Positions 43,588-55,375 of a stretch of DNA of 64,000 nt are shown here, piece after piece. The notes under the pieces were generated by a model. It was given only the letters and a program-made list of their open reading frames with translations, was not told where the DNA came from and searched no databases. The stretch is from Nectonema munidae (taxonomy: Eukaryota; Nematomorpha; Nectonematoida; Nectonematidae): assembly GCA_030549495.1 (NCBI GenBank), contig JAUIRK010000885.1, positions 1,344,501 through 1,408,500 on the forward strand. Reading direction: 5' to 3'. A program made the translations under genes and the position numbers. Position 1 is the first letter of the stretch. Each line of letters opens with the position of its first letter.

Positions 43588-43976
43588 CCCCAAATATAAA
43601 GTGTAACAAATGTGAAAAAATAGTATGTGAAAAATGCGTATAGGTGAAGAAGTTTATTTGTTCTAAATGTGTATAAAATAAATGTTAAACTTTTGTAATC
43701 AATAAAAATTTCATTCTAAAATTATACCGCATTTTTTACAATAATAAAAATTTTGATATATTATTATTTATTTTAAATATAGTTGATACTATACATATTT
43801 TAATATATAAAATATTATAAGAACACATAAAATTTTAAATTTTATTTATCATATAAATGATTAGTTATTAAGTAAAAACTGAAAACACTATCAAAATATT
43901 TATTTTTTTAAAGGGGTCAATTTTACCCTAACGGGCGTTGAAGAGTAATCAATTTCCTTGGGCGTATTAGTGTTAA
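43588..43976 (+). pseudogene. piggyBac-like cysteine tail and 3' end
   Basis: A short frame near 43603-43677 reads IKCNKCEKIVCEKC, a stop, then KKFICSKC: the C-x2-C-x4-C-x2-C..C-x2-C zinc-binding tail of a piggyBac transposase. About 300 bases on, GGGCGTATTAGTG is followed by TTAA (43973-43976), reminiscent of the CCCTATTAGTG end at 39569. The rest of the transposase is absent. Assignment is by motif only. Confidence 0.5.
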
Positions 43977-44165
43977 CAAAGCGCAATTGCAACGCTTGAG
44001 TTGAATTATGAGCAAAGAGGACTTACTACTGGATCGAAGCTGAGACTTTGTCGTATCGAAGCCAAGTATTTAATAGATCTTACTCATGCCCCCGATTACA
44101 TTATTATTTTACACTATTCAAAATGAAATAATACATATTTTCCTATTCAAAATTCTTTGATACTT

Positions 44166-44878
44166 TAAGGGTGTCAAACTGAAATTGCTTCAAAACCCTT
44201 ATTTTGGCAGACTAACAATTTGTAAAAAAGAAACTATTGGCATACTTACGAACTAACAAGAATATTTATGCAGAAAATAAATCGAATATAAGGTATTTTT
44301 CCCAAGATATTAAAAATGATTTTAAATCAACTTCTACAAACTTTTTTAGAACATCATTTTCATTTAGGGTTGCCAGATTTTTACATCATTTAAGGCCAAA
44401 AAACAAAAATAGCTTTGAAAAAGTGAAAAATAAAGCTTTGTATTTCTTACAAAAATTATTATTGTGAAAAGTACTCTGAAAGTAGGTGATAAGATTTTAT
44501 ACTAAAAAAATAGATAAAATCAATCATATTGAGTGATAAATTTGTATAAATTCTTTTTTTGGACATATAAGATAAAATGAATGAAAACCCGCGATTCTAT
44601 CGTTCGGAACAATCCCTAAAACTGGGGAACTCATACTGAAGTTCTTCGACAATTTTATCAAGATTAGCAGAAAAAGAATCAAGAAATGGGATAAAATTTT
44701 ACTTTATTTCATTAGAATTCGTAAACTAGATTTGTTATAAGTGAAAACCAGATTATAAATATACAAAGAAAATCTAAATTCAAAAGATATTATATTGACC
44801 TCAAATCTCACTATACCATAAAAAAAACCCTTGAATTGTTGGATGACATTATCTTTTTATAGTCCTATGTTTGACACA
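44166..44878. mobile_element. hAT-like element with GGTGTCAAAC ends
   Basis: Left GGGTGTCAAACTGAAATTGC, right ATGTTTGACACACC, partly inverted. No clear target duplication. The left 45 bases recur at 47080-47125, so this is a repeat family. A 76-codon frame inside (44237-44467) has no motif. Confidence 0.45.
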
Positions 44879-45148
44879 CCGCTATATTATTTAACAATGA
44901 TTTGTCTGCAATGAAAACCTGGGAAACCTTGCTTTCACTAAAAAAAATGCAAAGCATGAAGCTATTGAAAAATGAATATTCTGACTTATTCGTAGAGAGC
45001 CTGAGTTATAATAAAATAAATGTTAAATTATGTAAGAGCAAATAAAGAAAAGATTTTAATGAAAAATAGATTTAGTAAGTAGTGAATAACCTTATAATTG
45101 ACCCATTGAATTTGACAACAAATATTTCAAATAGACTTATATATACTG

Positions 45149-46837
45149 CTAGGAACTCCTTGAGGAAGGATAGCCAGAGGCTATAGATGTGTAATTTTCG
45201 AGAAGCTTACTTATTATACTGGAGATTAATAAGCATGTAAAGAAGCCAATGATGCTTGTGAACAAATAAGAAATAGAATAAAAATTGGAGAAGGGTATTG
45301 ACAACAAATCCACGTTCACTTGATCCGTTGAATTTGCAATGAATGTAGTAGTAGCTTCATTGTTCAGTGCAAATGAAGTATTGCTAAATTGGGTATCTGT
45401 TGGCAAAAAGGCAGGAGGAGTGAAGTAGGTTGATCGGCCGTATGTGAGCCATATACAAATAATGTCAGCTACGACTTTTCCAGAAATTATTCCATACTTT
45501 TCAATGAATGGAGCGTAGAGTCCGGCAAAAAAGACGGCAACAGCTTGACCTGAAAACACATTCAAAAATTTTAGCGCTGTATTCAAGGAACCCTTGTGGG
45601 ATTGAAATAGAGCAAGAACGATGATGATACAGCCAATAATCACACTGATAAGCTTGGTGAGTTGAACAGCGATGATTGGTGACTTGTCAAACCTCCTTTT
45701 AAAGCATTTAGGAAGGAATGGCGAAATAATATCATGCCAAATGATTAAAGAAAGCGAATTGATGATGGACGAAAGTGAGGTAAATGCTCCACAAAGCAAA
45801 CATAGGATAAAAATGCCCAAGATACCAAAAGACGCCGAAAGCTCATTCACAATAAAGTAGGGCAATAATTGATCTTTGGATGAAATTTTGCCTAAATAAA
45901 GAGGATCGTTGTTGTGGTAGAAGGTTAAAATGGCCAGTCCAATTCCACCGAGTATAAGCAGAAGAAGGAAAATGATGGGAATCACTAGATAAGCAGACAT
46001 CTTGGCTTTATTCAGACTGTCAAGTGCAAGGTAGCGCTGAAAGGTTTGCTGAGAGCAACTGTAGGCATTAACGGTCAACATAAATATGCCAATTGTCAAT
46101 CCAAAAATGCTTTGATATGTGTAAGGACTCAAGGACCAATTGAAGGATTGTTGTAGGCGGTTTAGGCGCGAGCAAGTGGCCCAAATGACAGGCAGACCTC
46201 CGGCAAGGAAAACAGCGTTAACCAGGATTATAGTTATGGCAATCAGCATCACTATGGATTGAATCACATCATTCCAAATGACAGCAGCAAGTCCACCAAA
46301 CGCAGTATAAAAGGTGCAAGTGAATCCCACAATTAATATACTATATTTGACTGGTAAATTCATAGTGTACGCAACGGCAAGGCTCGGCGCCACCAAAATG
46401 GAGACACAGTACATAACCAGAGTGGTGACAAAGGTTGAAGCAAAGTACAGGCGAAGAGTAGTGGATGCAAAGCGATAGTCGAGATAGGCCAACATCGACA
46501 CTTCTCCCAATCGGTACAGAACGGGAAGGAAAAACTCGCAAGAAACGAAGATGGCAACTGCAATGCCGAGAGAGTAGCAGAGGTACTGGATGCCTCTGGT
46601 GTAGAATTCAGCGGGAATGCCGAGGAAGAAGATGGAAGAACAGTTCGTAGAAAAAATTGACAACGTGATGGAAAGAAGCGACCATTTTGATGCTCTGCCT
46701 GTAAAAGCCTGCTTTAGCGAGGCTGGGTTGGCGTCTTTAGAAAAGGCGTAGTAAATTCCAGATAAAACAGAAAACAACAAAAATACGAGGAGTATGCCTA
46801 TGTCTAATGTGGAGAAATTGGAAAAGATTCCACTCAT
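45149..46837 (-). CDS. SLC5-family sodium-coupled solute transporter
   Basis: Host gene for a plasma-membrane sodium/solute symporter of the SSF/SLC5 family, closest in feel to the monocarboxylate/multivitamin branch (SLC5A6/A8/A12-like). The exact substrate cannot be told from sequence. 562 codons, one exon, intact. The ATG at 46837 (KMSGIFSNF) is preferred; the open frame runs 15 codons further up but has no ATG there. About 13 hydrophobic segments are visible, the family number. Landmarks: FLGIPAEFYTRGIQY (segment 2), YTAFGGLAAVIWNDVIQ (the FGGxxAVxxTDxxQ signature), CSQQTFQRYLALDSLNKAK (usually QxxVQRYxxxxSLxxAK), and the Na2-site region FTSLSSIINSLSLIIWHDII. The late loop has NTS and NST sites. 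It lies alone between transposon blocks. Confidence 0.93.
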   Translation of the reverse strand: MSGIFSNFSTLDIGILLVFLLFSVLSGIYYAFSKDANPASLKQAFTGRASKWSLLSITLSIFSTNCSSIFFLGIPAEFYTRGIQYLCYSLGIAVAIFVSCEFFLPVLYRLGEVSMLAYLDYRFASTTLRLYFASTFVTTLVMYCVSILVAPSLAVAYTMNLPVKYSILIVGFTCTFYTAFGGLAAVIWNDVIQSIVMLIAITIILVNAVFLAGGLPVIWATCSRLNRLQQSFNWSLSPYTYQSIFGLTIGIFMLTVNAYSCSQQTFQRYLALDSLNKAKMSAYLVIPIIFLLLLILGGIGLAILTFYHNNDPLYLGKISSKDQLLPYFIVNELSASFGILGIFILCLLCGAFTSLSSIINSLSLIIWHDIISPFLPKCFKRRFDKSPIIAVQLTKLISVIIGCIIIVLALFQSHKGSLNTALKFLNVFSGQAVAVFFAGLYAPFIEKYGIISGKVVADIICIWLTYGRSTYFTPPAFLPTDTQFSNTSFALNNEATTTFIANSTDQVNVDLLSIPFSNFYSISYLFTSIIGFFTCLLISSIISKLLENYTSIASGYPSSRSS

Positions 46838-46890
46838 TTTCAAAAGGGTTGAAAGGAAATGTCTTTCAAAAATTATGCTCACTCAATATG

Positions 46891-46898
46891 CTTTTATA
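46891..46898 (-). promoter_or_regulatory. TATA box of the SLC5 gene
   Basis: TATAAAAG on the minus strand, 54-61 bases upstream of the ATG at 46837. A start about 30 bases downstream of the box would leave a 5' leader of some 25-30 bases. A good match to the TATA consensus in the right place; not tested. Confidence 0.55.
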
Positions 46899-46899
46899 T

Positions 46900-48048
46900 T
46901 GAATGCAAAACTTAATAACGTGGAATTATAAAAATACAAACAAAGGTAGGATAAACACACGTTACAAATTTTTTAATAAAAAGATATATGTGAAAGTTTG
47001 CTAGAAAAATGACCAAATCGAAACAATTAAATTAAATTACCAAGCGCTCTGCAACAACAGATCGCCTAGGGCAAAGGTGTCAAACTGAAATTGCTCCAAA
47101 ACCTAATTTTGGCGAATAAATCTATCAGGCAAAAATTATATTCATCAAAATTTAGTGACAGTTAATCAATCTTAATAGATTTTTCGATTATTAGTAATGT
47201 TCATTCGTGAAGAAAACACTTCGCATATGTATGAACACACGCAATCAGATTTGAATTGCGGATGTTTATTCCTCAGATATTCATAAAATTAAAGGTCTTG
47301 GGCCATAAGGGATATAGCTAGTGAATGAGTTGAGCACCTTTGGTTTAACATTTGGATTTTTAAATGTGTCCCATCATCGAAGATTACACTTTCTAAAAAT
47401 GTAAAAGCCAGAATTATAACAAGGTGAATAATTAAAAAAAATACTAAATTCAATAATTTTTTATTCACAATAATTTCTTTTTGATACAAACATCAATGGA
47501 TATATATGGCTTGAGAGCTTGAAAGAAAATAAGATAGTAATATAAGATCAAGCCAAACAACGTATTTTACACAATTCGACAAAATGAAATTTTTTAAAAC
47601 ATCAGAAGCAAAAATGGCTTTTTCTTATTCAATTTTTAATTTTAAAAATAGATATAATATTCATTTTATCCAATAAATCTTTGTTCCTTTTTCTAAAATG
47701 ACAAATTTTTGTTCAGTAAATTTTTTTTCTAACATTTCAGTGTGATAAACAGAAATCTTTAACTAAATCGTTCAGCTCGCTTCTTGAAAATTTTTCATTT
47801 TTATCTTCTTCTTAAGAAAGAAAATCTTTATCAATTTTGTCATTTATATTATTTTAACAAAAAAATGTCATTAGAACAGGCTTATGTTTTAGAGAGATCG
47901 GAATGGCATTGTGCTGGACTCGTTTTATGGCAGATTTTAAATCAGGATACACAATTTTCCTTGTTTTAACTGTAAATGAGCATAAATTAATCATGCAGAA
48001 AAACAATCAATTATATGATTTATTTTTCCTCTTCAAATTAGGATTGCC
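46900..48048. other. AT-rich stretch upstream of the SLC5 gene
   Basis: No gene. Holds at 47080-47125 a second copy of the left end of the GGTGTCAAAC element. Open frames at 47289-47489 and 47784-47969 lack motifs. Confidence 0.5.
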
Positions 48049-48299
48049 CAACCAACCAGGGGCGCACATCCTCAAAATTATTGGGGGCAAAATTTTTTTC
48101 TTGCAATTTTCAAAATTAGTGGTCTGGAAATACCACGGGAAACCAAATATTCAAGCAATCCTTTAAAATAAAGTGTATTCAGCGCATACCTAAAGTCCTA
48201 AATTTATAAGACTACTTTATATTTTTTTTACAAAATTGGTGAATTTAAATACTATACTTCCAGCGAAAATATTTTAATTAAATTTGCATATTGAATATA

Positions 48300-48803
48300 G
48301 TGCGCAGAAAAAATGCCCCCAATTAAAATGTAGGAAAAAATGCCCAATTTAAAATTAGGAAAAAATGCCCAACACAAAAAATTTCAAAAAATTATTAATT
48401 AAAATTTTTAAAAAAGATATGTCAAATAAAGATTTTTTAAAAGTTAACTTTTCATCTTAAACATTTAAAATTTAATTAAGGTAAACTAAAAAACTCAGCA
48501 TACGACAATTTTTTAATACAAATTTTTTTTTATAAAACTACAAATATTTTTGGACTTTGTGTGTATCACAACACTTTCTAAATATAATTTGTATTTTAAC
48601 TGATTTTAAGAACACATTCTCACAAATCTGCACCTTTGCTTTTATAAAGAAAAAACCCTATAGATTAAGAAATTTTAGAAATTTAGCCTTTCAAAACGGT
48701 ACCAAATAAAAATATTTATATAATTTAAAAAAATCCTGAAAATTAAAAATTAGGGGCCATTTTTTCCTACTTTTTAATTGGGGGCATTTCTACCTACGAC
48801 CAA
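48300..48803. mobile_element. TIR element with AAATGCCCCCAATTAAAA ends
   Basis: About 504 bases present here but absent from the parallel copy near 42240, which gives the empty site. Termini contain AAATGCCCCCAATTAAAA on the left and its near-exact reverse complement on the right, followed inward by GTAGGAAAAAATG. Duplication TGAATATA (48292-48299) and CGAATATA (48804-48811), 7 of 8 bases. Family not assigned; an 8-bp duplication fits hAT. Confidence 0.82.
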
Positions 48804-50130
48804 CGAATATACACTGGTTTAAAAAAATCCAAAAATGTTAGGGGGTGGAAAGGTTTTTCATTTGAAAAATGAAGTAGTCTACCAGGCACATTACAGGAAT
48901 TGATGAAGGGATATTTGATTCATAGAGAAAACAAATAACTGAAGGTTGGATAGTTTTATATGAGTGAATGTAGTTTAAAGACAAAGAGTCTACTAGACAC
49001 CCTGAGATGTTTATATGAAAAAATGTAATTGATTCAGGGGCAAGGGTATAAAACGAAGTTATAATTGTGCAAACAAAAATAAAACAAAAAATTAAGATAG
49101 CATTATTTCATTTTACTCAGCATCATTCAAAAATAGTTTAAAAGCTAAATTAATACAAGCTACAAAAAGTAAAATAACTGTTAACATTTTGCAATGATTT
49201 GCCTTTTATAATAACTTTTAAGGAAAAAAAGTCTCAGAAAAAGTTATAGAGCTTCAACAAAAACTAAAAAATTTTAGAGCATAACTTAAGTTTTTTGAAA
49301 ACTAATTTGACGTATCAGTGTTTCTCAAAGTGGTCCCCAGCGCCCCCTTGGGGGCGTTCACGAAATGAAAGGGGGCGTTGAAGAGACTAAATATATGAAA
49401 AAATGTTTGCAAAAAGAACCATTTGAAAAACCCTATAATTCTACTATTTATCCTGAAAATCTGCTATATGTGTATGCGCAATTGTTCTATCAAAGGGAAA
49501 GCGAACATTAGGGTTATTTTACTCATCATACTCGTTTGTAGCAAACTATAATGAGAAAGACATGATGACAACATTCAAAACTAGCAAAAGCGAAGATTGA
49601 TTTGTCTGTTGATAAAGTTAGTGTTAGGGTAAGAGTACACTTAATAGTACTAGCCATCAATCAGCATTATTGTGGTAAGGGTATGATGAAAAAGTTGGTG
49701 TGTGAAGGCAACAGATAAGATAAGACTTTATTCATGTTTGAAAAAATGAAGTGAACTAAACTTTCGTTTATGTGTTCACATGGGAAAAAAATCCCTCATC
49801 CGTTCAGTGGAGAAGTATAAATGAGTTGAAATAAGAAGCATGAAAGGATGATAGACTCAAAAAAACCCATAATAAACAAAATGAAAAATAAAATAAAAAC
49901 AAAATAATTTCAAGTTAGATACACACAGTCATAAAACATCATTTGATAGTTAAATTCCATTCTTCAAGCAAAGGAAGCATATCTGGATGTAGAAGAGTTG
50001 ATGAGTGGATATATGAAAAAAAAAAGCGGCGAGATTCTAAAAAAAAATACAAAGAAGAGGAAACAAAAGAAAATCCAAAAATATTTAAAAAAAAATGTTT
50101 CAAATGAAATCAGCATAAGAAGGAAAAGAA

Positions 50131-50928
50131 CTAACGAAACATGTGTAGTTTATATTTTTTTTTGAAGCTTTTAATATTTCTTAAATACCTAATATGTAAA
50201 GGAATGGAGTTCCATACGGCAATAGATTTTTTAAAAAAATGTTTGTTAAAAGAAGTATATTTATAACGTCTATTACGTAAATTATTTTTTGAGCGTAAAT
50301 TATATTGATAAAAATGATTATTTTTTATATAATAAGTATTGAAAATATTTTTACTATTAATTACTTTATAAACAAAAATACCTAATTGAAACTTACTAAT
50401 TTCTCCTAGAGTAAGTATGTTATGATTAAACACAACACTATTATGGTTTTTATAATCAATAAATTTAAAGGCACGTCTTTGTTTATTTTGTAAAATGTTA
50501 AATTTTGAAATACTACATAAACACCAAATAAAGTTACAATATAAAATTTTAGAATGAAATAGAGAATAATACAAAATAATCCTAGTTTGAAGGTTCAAAA
50601 AATAACGAATTTTAAACATAAGACCTAAAGCGATAGATACATTCTTAATTACATTGTCATACTGTAAGTTGAAATTCAATTTGGAATCAAGAAATACACC
50701 TAAATATTTATAACATAAAGATTGAGTTAATAAGTTACCACAGATCTGTAGTGGAAGAAACACTGATTTTTTTTTCCTCGTAAAAACTATATGTTCACTT
50801 TTATGAAAATTAATGCGTAAACTATTATTATATGACCAATTAGCGAAAGAATTCAAAAATATATTTAAAATATCGATATCATTGAATAGATTTTTGCTTT
50901 TGTGTAGAATTACACAATTTATAAACAA
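50131..50928 (-). pseudogene. Jockey/CR1-like LINE reverse transcriptase C-terminus
   Basis: A 265-codon open frame from just after the RT YADD box to the ORF2 end. It reads NILNIFLNSFANWSYNNSLR-like thumb sequence, FHKSEHIVFTRKK, then YKYLGVFLDSKLNFNLQYDN, LYYSLFHSKILYCNFIWC, LGEISKFQLGIFVYKVIN, and the ending FKKSIAVWNSIPLHIRYLRN with KSFKKKYKLHMFR. These are the standard C-terminal blocks of jockey/CR1-type ORF2 (KYLGVxLDxxLxWxxHI; YxSLxxSxLxYxxxxW; WNxLPxxIxxxxSxxxFKxxL). 5'-truncated, as expected for LINE insertion. The frame is unbroken, so this insertion is younger than the one at 29292-30830. Confidence 0.88.
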
Positions 50929-50944
50929 TACAATTTAAAGATAG

Positions 50945-52128
50945 ATGAATCTATCTTTGCAAGACTTATTTGCTGCTATCATGTGTGTGTCATTATAGTG
51001 TGACCGAAACAAGTATCATGAGAACCCTTATGTTGGAGAACTCCATCAAAGAGCTTCTGTATTATTTGGATATGTAAAATGCGCCCAAATAGCTGGTGTT
51101 TTATATCACGTTTTTCTCAATAATGAATATATACTTTAGTTACACTTACAGCATCTGGCATAACCAACTACACACGAATCGCTTTTCTTCTATTTAGAAC
51201 TGTTTCTTGAAAGTCTTCTTTTTGCATTACATGTGTTTTGCATTTCTTACAACAAAATAAAATCACATACTTCTGCCTTACATATATTTCAGTGTTTGCT
51301 CTCAATAAATAACATCCTAATTTTTGTTCAATATTTTATAAAATATCGATAGGGAGCTATAACTCAAGTTGAGTAAACTCGCTATAGTTTATTATTTTAA
51401 TAACTTCAGGTTTTTGTTTTTCAAATGGATTTATTGTGCTGTACATCAAGTAAAAACTTGATGCATGAACTCTACTACTGCACATGTTATTTTTAATACA
51501 AACTCTCATCTGAACAAATGGAAAAGGATGTTTGTCATAAATTCCATTCTTAGTACGTTTTTGGTTTTAATATGAGGTTTGTTTTTTTATAGTAATGGCA
51601 AAAAAAATTATTTCTCATATGCTTGTTTTAATTTATATGCCTTATTCCTTATCATTCTTACATTCTCACAAGTCCTTAGTTTTTGGTAGTAAACGAGCTT
51701 TTGGTTTTCCAATTTTTCGCCAAAAATAATTTGAGTTTTTTAATTTTTCATTATGAATTTAACTTTTTATTTTTGTATTGTATCAAGTACTTAAATATTT
51801 TTGAGCATATGTGCCGAAAATTTAACCGATTTTATTCGTTTAATAAACCTTCACTTAACTGTACTAATACCAGTCAGCTTCTATTTTAATAATAACGTTA
51901 TTTAAATATGTAATTGCAAAGTTGAGCTATGTTCAGTATAAAATTTTCAACATATTCATATTTTTGAATTTCTTTGCATACAAACATTTATTTGGTTGTG
52001 AAAAACACTCAAATCAAAGAAATAATACTGTTACGAGCATGGGCGTCCTCAGAGGTGGCACTCGACCCCTCTTTCTCCCTCCTGCCTCTGGTAAAATAGA
52101 TTGGAATTATATTTACTCAATTTATATA
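50945..52128. other. Non-coding part of the ZBED-type hAT
   Basis: About 1.2 kb between the LINE fragment and the MITE, AT-rich, with no frame or repeat recognised. It could be 5' non-coding sequence or an undetected older insertion. Confidence 0.4.
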
Positions 52129-52426
52129 CAGTAACGTAGCCAGCATGTTTATTTTACGGGAGCATATAATAAAATTAGCGGGGGTCTATATGAAAATTAG
52201 AGGTGGGTCTACCATGAATTTACAACAGACTTCATAAGTATCGTTTCTTTTCTCGCAATATTCTCAGATTTATGGTAGAGTTACTTCTAAGTGTATGCTT
52301 GAAAAACTATATATTCGCTTGATATGCACATAAAAATTAAAGTCAATAGGGAGATGTAAAGAACCCACAATTTTTGTGAGAGGGGGTGAGGGCTGGCCCC
52401 AGTTTCCATAGCTAGCTACGTGGCTG
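52129..52426. mobile_element. hAT-like MITE with 8-bp TSD
   Basis: 298 bases. Ends CAGTAACGTAGCCAGC and GCTAGCTACGTGGCTG, inverted. Duplication TTTATATA (52121-52128) and TTTATATG (52427-52434), 7 of 8. Lies upstream of the hAT transposase start. Confidence 0.82.
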
Positions 52427-52636
52427 TTTATATGTATTTTTTATAAATCATATCATTTTTTATATTTAAAAAAATTTTGCTTCTCCCTAAAAATTTTTTC
52501 TGCTGACGCACATGATTACGACTAGTGGATTAATATGCAAGTTAAAAATTTTCAAACAATTTTTGAATTTAACATAAAATTGAAATAGTTTTCTTATGTA
52601 ATTTTTAACGCTGTTTAGATTTTTAGACACACTTTT

Positions 52637-54457
52637 GTGTACAATAAAAACTTTTTTCCTCAAAGATCACCATGTCCCAAAACCCACCAAAAAAAATTCA
52701 GACAATATTCTGTTGAGTATTTAAAACTCGGCTTCATCGCAACGCCTCATAACAATCAAAAACCAATGTGTCTCATTTGTGAAAGAGAATTTTCGAATGA
52801 AGCCATCAAGGTTGGCTGAACATATCAAAAAAATGCATCCTAATCAAGTGAATAAAGATGTTTCTTATTTCCTTGCCTTGAAAAATAAATTCAACAAAAG
52901 ACGATCAATCACTTCTCTCATGACGAGCAAAACACAAAAAGCTGATGATGGGCTTGTGTGTTCTTACAATATTTCAAGACTTATAGCTAAATCCGGAAAA
53001 TCACATACAATAGGAGAGCAGCTCCTTTTGCCAGTTGTAGAAGAAGTTTTGAATACCGTAGTACATCATAATTCTCCTCATACTATTATTAGATCAATTC
53101 CTCTTAGCGATGATACTGTTCGAAGAAGAATCGACGAAATGGGTGAAGATATTGAGGAAGCTTTGTGCGATCTTCTTAAGAAACAAAAATTCGGCTTGCA
53201 GCTTGATGAATCCACTCTACCAAACAATGAGGCACTTCTTTTAGGTTACGCACGATTCATTAAAGATGATACAATCGTTCAAGAACTACTGTTTGTTAAA
53301 GAATTAGAGATTGATACTCGAGGCAGCTCTATTTTTTCGGCAGTAGAAAGTTTTTTCAAAGAAAAAGATATTCCACTAACAAACATCATTGCCTGTGCTA
53401 CGGATGGCGCTCCCGCATTAACAGGAAAACACAGAGAATTTCTTTCATATTTGAAAAAAGCTGTGCCAGATGTTTTCACAATTCATTGTGTTATTAATCG
53501 CCAACATTTAGTGGATAAAAACTTGAGTTCATCACTATTTGACTCACTCAGTATTGTTATTAAATCAGTTAATAAAATAAAGAGCCAACCGCTGAATTCT
53601 CGAATGCTGCGTAAAATGTGTGAAGAAAAAGATGAACAGTTTGACCGTCTTCTTCAACATACTGAAGTAAGATGGCTTTCAAGGGGAAACTGTCTGAAGC
53701 GTTTTTTACTTTGTTTGATACTGTTGTAGAATTTTTACAACAAATCAACTGCAAGGACTTGAGTGATGGCCTTTTGTTACACAAAAAAGACATCGCATAT
53801 CTTACTGATTTATTTTGCACATTCAATAACATGAACTTGGAGTTACAAGGTGATAGTATGACACTCATCAAAGCAAAATCAAAAATCTGCAATTTTATAG
53901 ATAAATTGCATTATATGAGAGCAAATATGGGCCGAAGAAATCTTGTTAATTTTCCAAGTTTGAAGCTGAACACAGATGAGTCACGTGATACAGAGGATGA
54001 AGATCTTTTGAACTATTGTGATCATTTGAAACTTCTTAAAGATGATATGGTGACAAGGTACCAAGATCTGATAGACATGGAAATACCCGACTGGGTCTTC
54101 AATCCTTTCACTTACGACTGCTCAAATGAGAGCGACGTCTCAATTCAAAATGAACTAATCACCATAAAAAATGACTTTGAATTGAAGCTCTCATTCAAGA
54201 AATCATATTCAGATTTCTGGTTACAAACTGAAATCTCTCGGAGTTATAAACTTATGGGATAAAATAAAAATATATTTCCTGGCTTTCCCATCCACTTACA
54301 TGGCCAAACGTGGATTTAGTGCTGTCTCAAAACTTTTAACAAAGCAAAGAAATCGCCTTGACATTGTGAAAAGAGGTGATTTGAGAATAAATTTAAGTAA
54401 TTTCGAGCCTAGAATAAATACACTAGCGCAAAAACATCATTTTCATGCCTCTCATTG
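52637..54457 (+). pseudogene. hAT transposase, ZBED5/SCAND3-like, three frameshifts
   Basis: Nearly full-length hAT transposase. BED-type zinc finger: KPMCLICEREFSNEA then, after a frameshift near 52800, RLAEHIKKMHP. Then SYNISRLIAKSGKSHTIGEQ; first catalytic Asp in GLQLDESTLPNNEALLLGYA; second in IIACATDGAPALTGKHREF; FTIHCVINRQHLV; and EVRWLSRGNCLKRF, after which the frame shifts near 53703. The insertion domain is open to about 54235, where a third shift leads into the dimerisation part: YFLAFPSTYMAKRGFSAVS, then KQRNRLDIVKRGDLR. All key regions can still be found, so the damage is light. Family known from ZBED5- and SCAND3-type domesticated proteins. Assigned by motif. Confidence 0.92.
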
Positions 54458-55061
54458 ATTCATGTATAGAAAATTGACATTTTGTCGTTGTAAGTATGCA
54501 TTTTTGAATTTTTATTTACTAAATTCTTACTTGTGATATATAGTTTTTAAAAGGGGGCGGTAAAGAATTAAATTTCGCCATAGGGGGCGCTGGTTTAAAA
54601 AAGTTTGAGAACCACTGCCCTACAGCATACTCTATCTATGGGTGGCATGGCAGGTTGGTTGAGATGATGGACATAGCACGGAAGCCTCTGGATTCAATTT
54701 TTCATCGATACGAATTTGTTCATAGTTTGACATAACGGTACATCAGTGCCTGGTCAATGAAAATACACCCGCTGCACCTTACCTTTTACTCAAAATTGAA
54801 AAATTTGCTACATAATTAACATAAGAGAGAAAGGAAACAAAATAAACTAATAAAGCAATTTTTACTATTTTAAAATGGAACTGTCTGTTCTCAGAATAAT
54901 TTCAAAATAATAGGAGGCATAAAGAATTAGAGTTTATTTGATATTTTCAAGTTTTTATAAGCAGCAAAAGCCAACGTTTAAGTAGCTAGCCCTTATAATT
55001 AAAAATTATTCTTTAATTTTATTATTTAGCTTATAATTAAAAAATTATTTAAATAACGGTC

Positions 55062-55375
55062 GACGGACATTTCGCCCCATAGACAATTTGCCCCCTGACA
55101 AATTGTCTCATAGGCTATTAGTTTCATCCATCTTTGCTTATTATGTGTAAAATTATTAAAAAAAAATTATATCCTTGTTTATTTTATCTCTATTAAATGA
55201 TTTCAAATTAATCAATTTATCTCTTAATTTTTTTAGAATTGTCCATGAGACAAAATGTCTTATGAAAATACCGGAGCGAATTGTCCATGAAACAAAATGT
55301 CATGAAAATAATGGGGCGAATTGTCCATAGGACGAACTGTCTTATGAAAATAATGGGGCGAAATGTCTGAAAACC
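55062..55375. repeat. Inverted-repeat element of GGACATTTCGCC units
   Basis: About 314 bases. Left end GGACATTTCGCCCCATAGAC, right end GGGGCGAAATGTC; between them run several direct GGGGCGAATTGTCCATGA-type units on the right and one inverted unit on the left. The same style of word is seen at 2030, 16566 and 30958. Confidence 0.7.

Larger units (their letters stand above)
49316..54617 (+). mobile_element. hAT transposon with ZBED-type transposase
   Basis: Left end CAGTGTTTCTCAAAGTGG then CCAGCGCCCCC; right end AAAGTTTGAGAACCACTG preceded by GGGGGCGCTGG, so the inverted repeats run about 40 bases with gaps. The outside bases do not match (TGACGTAT left, CCCTACAG right), so one side may be rearranged. 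5.3 kb, enlarged by a LINE fragment (50131-50928) and a MITE (52129-52426). The transposase is at 52637-54457. Confidence 0.8.

Noticed and set aside
46341-46650. Open frames overlapping the SLC5 gene in other frames
   Set aside because: Shadows of the transporter reading frame.
54650-54730. tRNA-like words (TGGTTGAGATGATGG then GGATTCAATTT)
   Set aside because: A and B boxes are weak and no tail follows; too uncertain to call a SINE.
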